DNA of 64,000 nucleotides from Candidatus Thorarchaeota archaeon (GTDB taxonomy: Archaea > Asgardarchaeota > Thorarchaeia > Thorarchaeales > Thorarchaeaceae). Position 1 is the first letter of the stretch; every line of letters starts with the position of its first letter. Shown one piece after another: positions 18,461 to 27,720 of this stretch. The stretch covers positions 293,460 to 357,459 of the forward strand of contig DXJO01000010.1 of NCBI GenBank assembly GCA_019057475.1, given 5' to 3'. The notes below the pieces were generated by a model. The model was given only the letters and a program-made list of their open reading frames with translations. It was not told where the DNA came from and did not search any database. The translations under genes and the position numbers were made by a program.

Positions 18461-19083
18461 ACGTTTCGTCCGACAGGTTTCACATCCATAATGTCCTGTG
18501 CTCCAGCTTCAAACGCAGCCAAGTTCATGCTTGTGAGTGGTATGATTTCTGCCAGGCTGGCCTTGATATTATCCGCACGAAGGGGCGTGTTGCCCAGAGT
18601 CGCCAGAGCTCCTAGCATGTAGGCGTTCAACGCTCGTGCGGTACCGATTACTCTCAGGGCAGCACCTGCATCTACCGGATACACCTTGCCACAGATGGTC
18701 GCAAGCGCATCGACAACTTCTTTGCTACTAGGGTGCCCATCTTCTTCACAGCGCGTTGCCGTTGTGTGGACTTCCATCGTACTGAGAACGATGGTTGTTT
18801 GCGGTCCTGCATAGTCCACAGCAGCACGCAGGGTTTCCAGGGGTTCAAGACCCAGCAGCATGTCAACCCGCCCTCGTGGGATCAGCGGACCAGTGTCGTG
18901 GTCTGCAATTCTAATATGTGTGTACACACTTCCGCCTCTTTGCGAGGCCCCAATAATCTGCCCAACCACGGGTTTCATTCCTTGAGCACATGATGCATTT
19001 GCTAGAGCCCGGCCACATACGAGGTTTCCCTGTCCTCCAACACCGGCGACTAGAATATTGTATGCATTGCTCAACGATATCAC
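18457..19083 (-). CDS. iorB: Indolepyruvate:ferredoxin oxidoreductase beta subunit
   Basis: YNILVAGVGGQGNLVCGRALANASCAQGMKPVVGQIIGASQRGGSVYTHIRI; GTG start overlapping the iorA stop. Confidence 0.88.
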   Translation of the reverse strand: MISLSNAYNILVAGVGGQGNLVCGRALANASCAQGMKPVVGQIIGASQRGGSVYTHIRIADHDTGPLIPRGRVDMLLGLEPLETLRAAVDYAGPQTTIVLSTMEVHTTATRCEEDGHPSSKEVVDALATICGKVYPVDAGAALRVIGTARALNAYMLGALATLGNTPLRADNIKASLAEIIPLTSMNLAAFEAGAQDIMDVKPVGRNV

Positions 19084-20966
19084 CTCTGTTTGATGGCTCC
19101 ATGAGGACATACTGCGATGCAAGCGCCACATCGGACGCAAAGGTGTTCTAGTATGACTGGATGTCCCGCTTCACAATCCCAGCCTATTGTGGTGCAGCCG
19201 AAATCATTCACACAAATTCTACATTTCTCGCCAGAACACTCCTCAAGGTCGATGTAGACCTCTGGCTCGGTATCGTAGTTTCCTATACGTTTCTGCTCCT
19301 CCAGTCTGCAGACGCTTGCCAGTATGATTACATGGAGCCCTTTCTTCAGTACTGTCCTGTGTAGCAGTTCCACCATGGATGGAATATCGAAAGCGTCACT
19401 TGTGACGACAGAGTCCGCTCCAATTGCGTTTACAACCTTCTCGATGCTGATATAGCTCTCATTCTTTGCCTGGTTTCCTGAACCCGGGTGTGACTGGAAA
19501 CCCGTCATGGCGGTCGTGGCATTGTCTAGTATCACGAATGTGATGTCTGCGTTCTTGTGTCTTGCATTGACCAGAGCCGGGATGCAGGCATGAAAGAATG
19601 TCGAGTCACCAGCCACAGCAAGGACCTTGGAGTCGAACCCAAATCTACCAAGCTGCCCCAAGCCGCACGCAGTTCCTATTCCGGAACCCATTGCCTGCAT
19701 GGTGTTCATAGATTTGTCATAGAATACTCCGAGTGAGTAACAGCCGATATCACCTGCGACCACCAGCTTGCCTTTCAATCTCTTGCGGACTTTGCGGATT
19801 GCCCAGTAGACATTGCGGTGGGTACATCCTGCACAGAAAGTAAGTGATCTTGAAAAAAGCAGGTCACGAGCCTTTTCAACAGCCGCGAGGGTCCTGGCGT
19901 CAAGTGGCTCATAGCTACCACCTTGAATTCTAGCGATTGATTCCAGCAAGATGTCAGCATTCATCTCCCCAAATGCTGGGACGTTTCCTGTTCGCTTCCC
20001 GTGGAACTGAGGCATCTCCCCGGAGGGATGATTAGCAACCAGCAATCGAACATCATCCTCAACAAACGGATCAATCTCCTCAACAAACAAAATTCTCTCA
20101 ATACCCTTCATCGCATTCAGCAGAAACTCCTTTGGTAGAGGGTGAGTTGTGACAAGGCTCATACATCCCACTTTGATATCCTCTAGAAGTTCCACGGCTT
20201 CCTCTACATATCTGTGGCACACCCCTGTCGATATGGTCAGGAGCTCGGTCTTGTCGTGACTGTCCAGGTTGTTCCACTCGCAATTCTCGAACTCCTTTGA
20301 AATAAGCTCCAACTTCTCCAGAAGGTCGCGATGTCGCAAGTGCGGGTTTGGCACGTTGTACAGCCTCTCTGGCAGACTGTCCGTGACTCTCCATTTCCTC
20401 TTGGGAATCTCTCCCAGCTTGACAATCGCTCTCGAATGACATAGCCGAGTAGTACTTCTCACGATGACCGGAATCTCGAATTTTCTTGATAATTCAAATG
20501 CGTAGGGAATGATGTCTTTCGCCTGTTGACAGGTGGAAGGCTCCAGCAGGGGCAAGTAAGCAGCTTTTGCGTAGAATCGTGAGTCCTGCTCATTGCTTGA
20601 GCTGTGTCCTTGAGGGTCATCACACACGACCACAACAAGGCCTCCCTTACCAGTCCCTGAGAGGTTCAGGTTGAGCAAGAAATCTGCGGCCACATTGAGG
20701 CCCAGTGATTTTATTGGGCAGATTGCAGGAATGCCTGCCCAACTGGCACCGGCTGCAGCCTCGAGTGCAACCTTCTCATTAACGCTCCACTCAACATAGA
20801 CGTCATGTTCAGTAGCGTCCTTCATCAGTGTCGACGTTATCCCGGTGGAAGGAGTTCCCGGATACGAAGAGCAGAATCCTATCCCCGCCTCTAAGGCGCC
20901 CCTGGCAATGGCTTCGTTGCCACTCATTATCATGCCGCAAAGTCCAGATTTCGCCATGGGAGTCAA
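19080..20966 (-). CDS. iorA: Indolepyruvate:ferredoxin oxidoreductase alpha subunit
   Basis: MSGNEAIARGALEAGIGFCSSYPGTPSTGI; FCAGCTHRNVYWAIRK; C-terminal CVRCGACIAVCPHGAI. Confidence 0.92.
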   Translation of the reverse strand: MTPMAKSGLCGMIMSGNEAIARGALEAGIGFCSSYPGTPSTGITSTLMKDATEHDVYVEWSVNEKVALEAAAGASWAGIPAICPIKSLGLNVAADFLLNLNLSGTGKGGLVVVVCDDPQGHSSSNEQDSRFYAKAAYLPLLEPSTCQQAKDIIPYAFELSRKFEIPVIVRSTTRLCHSRAIVKLGEIPKRKWRVTDSLPERLYNVPNPHLRHRDLLEKLELISKEFENCEWNNLDSHDKTELLTISTGVCHRYVEEAVELLEDIKVGCMSLVTTHPLPKEFLLNAMKGIERILFVEEIDPFVEDDVRLLVANHPSGEMPQFHGKRTGNVPAFGEMNADILLESIARIQGGSYEPLDARTLAAVEKARDLLFSRSLTFCAGCTHRNVYWAIRKVRKRLKGKLVVAGDIGCYSLGVFYDKSMNTMQAMGSGIGTACGLGQLGRFGFDSKVLAVAGDSTFFHACIPALVNARHKNADITFVILDNATTAMTGFQSHPGSGNQAKNESYISIEKVVNAIGADSVVTSDAFDIPSMVELLHRTVLKKGLHVIILASVCRLEEQKRIGNYDTEPEVYIDLEECSGEKCRICVNDFGCTTIGWDCEAGHPVILEHLCVRCGACIAVCPHGAIKQR

Positions 20967-21073
20967 GCTCTCCTCCTAAACTGTGGTCGAACTCAAAACA
21001 CTTTCGAATCATCCGAAACGCCTCAGAAAAGGAAGAGTGAAAAGAGAACAGGAGTTCCGAGGCTGGACAGAAG

Positions 21074-22147
21074 ATGGCTGAAAAGAGCGTGACCAAGAAG
21101 AAGATCGGTTCACTTCTCTCGATCTCGCATGATAAGGATGTAGATGGTCTTAACTCAGCTGCTATCGTCTGGCGGTATGCGAAGTCCAAGGGTCTAGGCT
21201 TCGACATGGACCTTACGGACTACGGCGGCTTTGTGAGAGTATTCTCGTCAGTTGCAACTCGCAGAAACACGTTGATTATTGTCACGGACCTTGGCATGGA
21301 TGACTCTGCGCTGGACGCAGTGGTAGCTGGTCTATCCAGAGCAATTTCTCAAGGATGCAGAGTTGTCTGGCTTGACCATCATCAATGGTCCGATCGGGCC
21401 GTGAGGTCAATACTCTCACTCGAGAACAAGCCTGTATTGAAAGTGAACCCCAAGTACTGTGCGGCCGAGATTGCTCATAAGGTTCTCATGCCTCGCGATG
21501 AGATATGCGCCGAGTTGGCGACAGTAGCACGTGATACAGACTTCAACCTTCGTCAGATTGATGGTGCTGGGGCTCTCACAGATGCAGTTTCGGTCATCAG
21601 ATTTGGCACAATTGCTAGCAAGGAGGACCTGACTGCCGCTCTTAGACCAATTGTGGAAAAGCTGGCTGAGAAGGGACTAGCCGGCGTCTGGAATGATCAA
21701 GCTAAGAGATTCCATGACTCGCTTCTGGACAAGAGAGTTCATCACTACAGAAAGGAAAAACTCAAGAAGATGCGCAAGGCTTTGATTGGGCATTGCGATC
21801 AAGAGATTCACGAGAAACTTGTGCGCATTCTTGAGATGCCTAGTGGTGTTACCACGACCGATATGGGTACATTCATCGCAGATTCTGAGAATCTAACAGT
21901 AGATGGAAACCAGCTAAAGGTGGCGGACCTTGCAATCACTATCAGCTCTGGAGGAATGTTGGGCTTTCGCAGAGGTCACAAGACGACGCTGTGCAACATT
22001 GCAGCCAAGCTCTTCAATGGCGGAGGACATCCCTACGCTGCCGGTGGCGAGTATGGGGTCTATACGGACTTTCAAGCCGTTTGTGATGACATATTCGTGA
22101 CTCTTTCGAAGAGCAAGGATTGGGTCATCGAAGCAGATTCGGTTTGA
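21074..22147 (+). CDS. DHH/DHHA1 family phosphoesterase
   Basis: SISHDKDVDGLNSAAIVW, DLGMDDSALD, WLDHHQWSD and GGGHPYAAGGEYG. Confidence 0.85.
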   Translation: MAEKSVTKKKIGSLLSISHDKDVDGLNSAAIVWRYAKSKGLGFDMDLTDYGGFVRVFSSVATRRNTLIIVTDLGMDDSALDAVVAGLSRAISQGCRVVWLDHHQWSDRAVRSILSLENKPVLKVNPKYCAAEIAHKVLMPRDEICAELATVARDTDFNLRQIDGAGALTDAVSVIRFGTIASKEDLTAALRPIVEKLAEKGLAGVWNDQAKRFHDSLLDKRVHHYRKEKLKKMRKALIGHCDQEIHEKLVRILEMPSGVTTTDMGTFIADSENLTVDGNQLKVADLAITISSGGMLGFRRGHKTTLCNIAAKLFNGGGHPYAAGGEYGVYTDFQAVCDDIFVTLSKSKDWVIEADSV

Positions 22148-22155
22148 TTGTTGCA

Positions 22156-23139
22156 TCACTCAAGTGATTCAGTACCAGGTTTGACACCGCTAGCTATGGC
22201 TTGTTTCAAGATGGCTGAAATGTCAATTGCACTCTCCCACAGCCTTTCGAATGTAGCAACAGCGTCATCCACCATGGTTGGGTTGTCATCTCTGTAGATC
22301 AATGCCGCAGAATCTGGGTACGGGGCTTTACTCATAAAGAGAATCATCTTCTCTTCATTCAAGCACAACATTCTGTAGGTTGACGTGGGTTGTGGAGTGG
22401 CTCGGAGCTGCAGTCGCCCATCGAGAATCCCCTGGACAACCAAGCTGCTAGTCTTGCTCAGAAATGACGCTAATGAGGCTAGGCCTTGACCCTGCGGCAT
22501 TTGAGATGTGAGCAGCGCTTTAATGGTCAATCCATTTTGAACTGCTTCGAGTAACGCCTTCTCAACAGGTCCACTATTTGCAGGGGTAAGATCCAAGAGG
22601 TTTGCGCCCTCTGTAAGCCTAAGCACATCCCCCGGACTGGTGTTTCCACATAGCTCTCTAATCATAGCTATGCGAACGTTGTCTTTTCCTTCAATATGAC
22701 CGGATGTCAGTTTCGGTTTTCTTCCTATCATGATTCCAATAATGATGTTGGCCATGTCTTGCATGTCAGCCCCTTCAAGTGATTCCACATCCTCTGATAG
22801 TTCCTTTCTCTCATCTTCTAGTATGCTCCTCTGTCTGCTCTGAGAATTGGCAAGACCCGCCATGATTGTTTCAATTGTGGCCGTAAAATGCCAGGGTCTC
22901 CCGAGTCGATTCACTGTTATGAATTGATTACTCTCAAGATTGGAGATGCATTTGTAAATCCAGGCTTTTGAGGGCGCCTTGGACCTCTCACTTTTGATAT
23001 TTGCGTATATTTGTTGGAACGTGATTTCTCCTTGGGTTTCGTTTCCTGCTCTTAACATAGCTCCTAAAACCTGAATCTCCGGGGCGGAGAGGTGAACACC
23101 AATTCTCTCAAGATCCCGACCAAGATTCTTGACTGTCAA
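22156..23139 (-). CDS. HTH transcriptional regulator, TrmB-like (paralogue 1 of 3)
   Basis: QVLGAMLRAGNETQGEITFQQIYANIKSERSKAPSKAWIYKCISNLESNQFITVNR wHTH; downstream region parallels the two neighbouring ORFs. Confidence 0.65.
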   Translation of the reverse strand: MTVKNLGRDLERIGVHLSAPEIQVLGAMLRAGNETQGEITFQQIYANIKSERSKAPSKAWIYKCISNLESNQFITVNRLGRPWHFTATIETIMAGLANSQSRQRSILEDERKELSEDVESLEGADMQDMANIIIGIMIGRKPKLTSGHIEGKDNVRIAMIRELCGNTSPGDVLRLTEGANLLDLTPANSGPVEKALLEAVQNGLTIKALLTSQMPQGQGLASLASFLSKTSSLVVQGILDGRLQLRATPQPTSTYRMLCLNEEKMILFMSKAPYPDSAALIYRDDNPTMVDDAVATFERLWESAIDISAILKQAIASGVKPGTESLE

Positions 23140-24089
23140 CTCTTCGAATCACTTCCTCCGTCCACGCCTTGATATACATCGACCCCCGCTGTGAAGTCTT
23201 TGTCGAAGCTACTTATTGCTTCATCCACAAGGTACGGGTTTGCCCCCCTCGGAATCCAGGTAGCAGTCGGGGGGGTTTCTGATACTATCAATACGATTCC
23301 ATCATGATTTCTGCTGATGAACTGGTATGTTCTTTCAGTTCTTGGATGGATTTTCAATGTTAGGGGCAACCCTTCATCTCGAATACTCCCGTAGAATGCA
23401 CTCAGCCTAGCCCCACCTTCATTCGTCGGCGTCCACATTGTATGACCTAGCGCTCTAATTTCAACTCCCCGCTCGAGCAGACGAAGTATATCCATCATTC
23501 TCTCAGCAGCTCTCGATGGTTCCGAGCTTATCCAATCAAGACAAATCCTGATAACGTCCCCTCTCTCGCTTCGAGCATACATTGTATTCGTGCTCATACT
23601 ATATATGTCGTCATAACCTTGTGCGAATCTTGCATGCTGTTGAGAAGGGGTTCCCGTACTCGTTTCAACCAGCTTGGTCGCAAGGCTAGAGATACTGGCA
23701 TCCAAAATGGATTCTATATCTGAGTCAGCCTGTTTGGCCTTTTTCCTCAAATCAGCTAACGACATCCTTTTTGCTTTCTCCAGTGCTGCTTGGATTATGT
23801 CTATGCCTGTCCAGTAGCGGTGCTTGTAGGAGCTCTTGTCGACTTCAATGTAGCCATCCTTCTCCAAAGAGCTAAGACTTCTGTAGACTAGTGGCTGAGC
23901 GATTCGCTTCCCCAAGTTCTCATTCTGCAGATTCGGATATATCTCGTCAAACGTTACAGGCGCATCTTGGTTTCCCTGTGTGATTAGAATCGCTTTTAGC
24001 ACGCGTGCTCTCCAATCAGTAAGACTAAACCCAATGATATCCAGCAATTGAAACGCATCATTTTCTTCCATGGGATACCACCGACTCAC
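23136..24089 (-). CDS. HTH transcriptional regulator, TrmB-like (paralogue 2 of 3)
   Basis: LVYRSLSSLEKDGYIEVDKSSYKHRYWTGIDIIQAALEKAK; RTERTYQFISRNHDGIVLIVSETPPTATWIPRGANPYLVDEAISSFD. Confidence 0.65.
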   Translation of the reverse strand: MSRWYPMEENDAFQLLDIIGFSLTDWRARVLKAILITQGNQDAPVTFDEIYPNLQNENLGKRIAQPLVYRSLSSLEKDGYIEVDKSSYKHRYWTGIDIIQAALEKAKRMSLADLRKKAKQADSDIESILDASISSLATKLVETSTGTPSQQHARFAQGYDDIYSMSTNTMYARSERGDVIRICLDWISSEPSRAAERMMDILRLLERGVEIRALGHTMWTPTNEGGARLSAFYGSIRDEGLPLTLKIHPRTERTYQFISRNHDGIVLIVSETPPTATWIPRGANPYLVDEAISSFDKDFTAGVDVYQGVDGGSDSKS

Positions 24090-25225
24090 TATGGCTCTTT
24101 TTCGGTGCCCCTAGTTCTGAACACATCTGCTAGGGTTTTGGCTATGTATGAATCGGGAGAAATTCCAGACTTCTTGAGGTACTCTGGAGAGAGATCCGTT
24201 AATGATATCGATTTCTCCCATTGTGAGTCGAAATTGGTCATCGCGTTGTCAATGAGGTCAGGATTGAATGCCCTTGTTATCCAAGCCGCGGTCATTGGAT
24301 TGTCGCTTATCATGAATGCCATGCTATCATTATTGAGGCTCATGAACTGGTATGTATTCTTTGGTCCGTCGTTGAACCGTATGTCCACGGGCAGACCTTC
24401 TCTACGGCAGTCGATGAATGCCGCGATAGACCCAGTAAGCGCCTCAGGTGTGATCTCAGACCTGATTGAATCATCCTGTATTAAAGATCTAATCGTCACC
24501 GAGTAGCGCACCTCAACACCTCTTGCTGCAGCAACGAATATCCTGTCGACTCTTTCTGTAGCACCCTGCAGATATGGTGCGAATGTCATAACCGAACAAC
24601 GAATGATATCGCCCTCTTTGGCCACTTCGAATATTGTACTGTTCGTCACGCGGTAAAATTCATCCATCCCCTTGATGAATCTGGAACTGAGTTTCTGCCT
24701 ATCCCCCGTGAGTCCTTCAACTAGATTCTCCGCTAGCGAACCACAATCCATGCTTGTCACGAAATCCAGCTGTTGCGTCAGAACGCTCCTTTGGCTGTTC
24801 AGCTTCTGAATGGTTTCTGATTTTATCTTCTCTAGCCCGGTCATGACTGTGCTAACATCTGCCAGATACATTTTCCTGTAGGCATGTTCACTCTCTACTC
24901 TGATCAAGCCGTTATCGACAAGCGACTTCAAAACCCTTTGAACCCATGCTTTCGTAAGACTTGACCCGGGGTTGTCCTTCATCGTGAATTCGTAGATTCT
25001 TTTGAATGGCAGAGGTTCTGGCGAATCTTCCTGAACTCGCAATACAGCACCTAGCAGATTCAAGGTTCTCGAATCGACACTACTCCCCATTACGAGGCCC
25101 AGACTCCTCAAAGCTGCCTTCGTTTTTTCATCTATCAATACGAATCCCTCGCTCCGACGATAACCTCTTGCCGCATAGCCGGAAAATAAAGATACTAGCT
25201 TCGTGCACAGATACTTACTTTGCAT
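24089..25225 (-). CDS. HTH transcriptional regulator, TrmB-like (paralogue 3 of 3)
   Basis: WVQRVLKSLVDNGLIRVESEHAYRKMYLADVSTVMTGLEKIKSE; KNTYQFMSLNNDSMAFMISDNPMTAAWITRAFNPDLIDNAMTNFD aligns to paralogue 2. Confidence 0.65.
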   Translation of the reverse strand: MQSKYLCTKLVSLFSGYAARGYRRSEGFVLIDEKTKAALRSLGLVMGSSVDSRTLNLLGAVLRVQEDSPEPLPFKRIYEFTMKDNPGSSLTKAWVQRVLKSLVDNGLIRVESEHAYRKMYLADVSTVMTGLEKIKSETIQKLNSQRSVLTQQLDFVTSMDCGSLAENLVEGLTGDRQKLSSRFIKGMDEFYRVTNSTIFEVAKEGDIIRCSVMTFAPYLQGATERVDRIFVAAARGVEVRYSVTIRSLIQDDSIRSEITPEALTGSIAAFIDCRREGLPVDIRFNDGPKNTYQFMSLNNDSMAFMISDNPMTAAWITRAFNPDLIDNAMTNFDSQWEKSISLTDLSPEYLKKSGISPDSYIAKTLADVFRTRGTEKEP

Positions 25226-25340
25226 CTGTTGACAAAGGTCGTATTATTATATCGCACGGTTGCCATACTTGCTAGACTTACCCCTCCAGAAAGAGTGTAC
25301 AAGTCACGCACTGGGCATAGCAGAGAATAGGGCTGTTAAC

Positions 25341-25372
25341 GAAGCAGGGTAAGAGGGGGTAGACCCTGCTTC
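25341..25372. terminator. Strong intergenic hairpin, possible terminator
   Basis: gaagcagggt / accctgcttc 10-bp perfect stem followed by ctttctctcttctt. Confidence 0.4.
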
Positions 25373-25403
25373 CTTTCTCTCTTCTTAATCGTTTGCAATC
25401 CAA

Positions 25404-26633
25404 TTACAGCCCGCTTACGGCGATGCTTCGAAGGTAGCCCTTGCCAATCTTCAGGACCATTGGCAGGAAATCAGTGAGTAGTCCCATGTAGTCCCCAATG
25501 CCTGCGTGCCCTTGGATTAGTGAGTTGAGGGTTCCCGCGTCGAGCTGACTGAGTACAATCTCCGCTGCTTCAATTGGATCGTTGAACATCGCATACTTGC
25601 TTATCGCCCACATACCTTCGCCAGTGTTTTTGATGTTCGAAGCCAGCTTTGTTTTCCTGTACTCTTTTTCGTATTGGCTGATGCTCTTTGCTGAGAAGTC
25701 GTTCTCATCAACTATTCTCTTTGCGTGCTTTGCTAGCAGAGTTCCTGCATGGAAGCAGGTTGTCACCCCGCCTCCGACGATTGAAGAAACCTGTCCAGCA
25801 GCATTACCGCAAAGAGCGACGCCTGCATCAGTGAATTTCGGGATTATCCCTGCGCAAGGAACAACTCCCGCATTCACCGCAACTATCTTTGCGTTTTTTG
25901 TTTCGGGGTGACTATCCTTGTATTTCTTGAGCATGCTCTGCATGGGCATTAATGCATCCCAGTTTTCCTTTGATGAGGGGACACGACCAATGCCGAGGTT
26001 GATCTCTGTTTCGCTCCTTGGGTAGAGCCACAGGTAGCCAAGGCCCACGTCTCGCCCGACGAAGAAGTATGCAACATTTGGGTCAATGTTTTTACAATTT
26101 TCGAGCTTCCAGCGGACACCGTAACTGAGTAACCATTTCGGATGGGTGAAGCCAGCTGTTTTGAAGACCCTGCTGAAGGAGCCATCGGCACCTACGGTGA
26201 GACCTGCTCGCTCCTCTTGGTCGCCATTGTATCTGAGACCAACAATCTGATTCCCCTCCTTGATAACAGAGTCAACGCGAGAACGATATCTGAATTCAGC
26301 CCCGTTTCCTTCTGCACGGTCCCTCATCAGTTCTTGGCATTTGTCTTCGTCAAGAAGGTAAGAGTTGCCAAGGAGGCCTCCTCCGACTCTGATATTGGCT
26401 CCTGTATCCAAGCTCTCTCCAACGATTTCGGAGTACTTGTTGCCTACAAACTCGGAGTCTGGCTTCACACCCAAGAATCGCAATGCGTTATCTGTTACAA
26501 GTTCTCCCATCAGAGAATCCGTGACAGCGTTCCTCCTCTCCAAAACGAGGGTCTTAACACCGTATCCTGACGCCCTGTTTGCTGTCATTAGGCCGGCAGG
26601 TCCAGTGCCTGCGATTATGAGATCGAACGTCAT
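25404..26633 (-). CDS. Geranylgeranyl reductase family FAD-dependent oxidoreductase
   Basis: FDLIIAGTGPAGLMTANRASGYGVKTLVLERR; LTVGADGSFSRVFKTAGF; AGVALCGNAAGQVSSIVGGGVTTCFHAGTLLA. Confidence 0.88.
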   Translation of the reverse strand: MTFDLIIAGTGPAGLMTANRASGYGVKTLVLERRNAVTDSLMGELVTDNALRFLGVKPDSEFVGNKYSEIVGESLDTGANIRVGGGLLGNSYLLDEDKCQELMRDRAEGNGAEFRYRSRVDSVIKEGNQIVGLRYNGDQEERAGLTVGADGSFSRVFKTAGFTHPKWLLSYGVRWKLENCKNIDPNVAYFFVGRDVGLGYLWLYPRSETEINLGIGRVPSSKENWDALMPMQSMLKKYKDSHPETKNAKIVAVNAGVVPCAGIIPKFTDAGVALCGNAAGQVSSIVGGGVTTCFHAGTLLAKHAKRIVDENDFSAKSISQYEKEYRKTKLASNIKNTGEGMWAISKYAMFNDPIEAAEIVLSQLDAGTLNSLIQGHAGIGDYMGLLTDFLPMVLKIGKGYLRSIAVSGL

Positions 26634-26789
26634 TGTATCAACTCCTGCTGAGTGAGCTCTAGCGATTGGGTGCTGACCGGTTGGATTACTCTATATCTGT
26701 TTCCCATATGACAATGATTTCTCCCCTTATGTCGCATGATTTAATATGAGGTGCTGTATGGCCCTGAAGCACTCCAAGAAGTGTTCTTT

Positions 26790-27629
26790 ATGAAGGCCAG
26801 AATCCTCGCTTACGGCGCTTACATGATTCTATCGATTCTCATCAGTCTGATAGTTGCAGCTGTCCCGGCTATCTTCCTCTTCGCTTGGGCTTTCTGGAAT
26901 ATCGACTCGATACTCAACGGACTTGGCTGGCCTTTCATTAATATTCAGAGCGCCTTTCAAGGAACGTTCAACGCGAGCTTCCCAACAATCGTCTACACTC
27001 GGTTCTGGGGCATTATCTTCTTTATTCCCGTCGGTTTATTCTGCTATGCATTATTCTTGGGCATTCTCATAGGCATGTTCAAGCTATCCCGCAGAGGCAT
27101 TCCCCGTTTGGAAGACGGATATTACAAACAAGAAACCGAAGACTGGCTTCTGTATGAATTCGCTCAAGTCTATTACATCCTCATCCCCTACTTCGCTGGA
27201 TTCTTCTCAATCTTCCTTGACACTTCGCCAAGGCATATGCTGTTCGGAGCGAAGATAGGAAGAAACACTATCATTGGCAACGGTCGCATATTCAATCCCG
27301 AGAGGACTGTAATTGGAGAGAACTGCTTCTTTGGCTACGATGCCATTCTGAGCGGACACGTCTACGAGAGTGGCTGTCTGTACCTGAAGACAGTGAAGCT
27401 AGGCAACAATGTGACGGTCGGTTCGAACGCTGTCATTCTTGCAGGTGCGGACATTGGGGACAATGTACTCATCGCGGCCACATCCGTGGTTCCCAAGGAT
27501 AAAGTCGTTCCACCCAATACGATATGGGTCCGCGGAAAGGCGCTTCCAAGGAAGCCAGTTCCGTGTGAAGAAGCAGAAGCGTATGCAATCGGTAGCCCAA
27601 CTGCGGGAGCCGTCACCGGCGAAGACTAG
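26790..27629 (+). CDS. Membrane protein with C-terminal left-handed beta-helix (hexapeptide) transferase-like domain
   Basis: N-terminal TM helices; IGRNTIIGNGRIFNPERTVIGENCFFGYDAILSGHVYESGCLYLKTVKLGNNVTVGSNAVILAGADIGDNVLIAATSVV. Confidence 0.75.
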   Translation: MKARILAYGAYMILSILISLIVAAVPAIFLFAWAFWNIDSILNGLGWPFINIQSAFQGTFNASFPTIVYTRFWGIIFFIPVGLFCYALFLGILIGMFKLSRRGIPRLEDGYYKQETEDWLLYEFAQVYYILIPYFAGFFSIFLDTSPRHMLFGAKIGRNTIIGNGRIFNPERTVIGENCFFGYDAILSGHVYESGCLYLKTVKLGNNVTVGSNAVILAGADIGDNVLIAATSVVPKDKVVPPNTIWVRGKALPRKPVPCEEAEAYAIGSPTAGAVTGED

Positions 27630-27720
27630 GCTCTTGGGATTGCTCTTAGACTGATGGTCCCGTTTTACGATTCCCTATTAAGGATGAGTTCTTAACGTCG
27701 ACAGTGAATGAACTCTTGAG

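Noticed and set aside
19080-19140. iorB N-terminal extension overlapping iorA by ~60 nt
   Set aside because: The extension (MRPMWRLHRSMSSWSHQT) is an alternate frame of the iorA ferredoxin tail; a GTG start at 19083 overlapping the iorA stop is more plausible.
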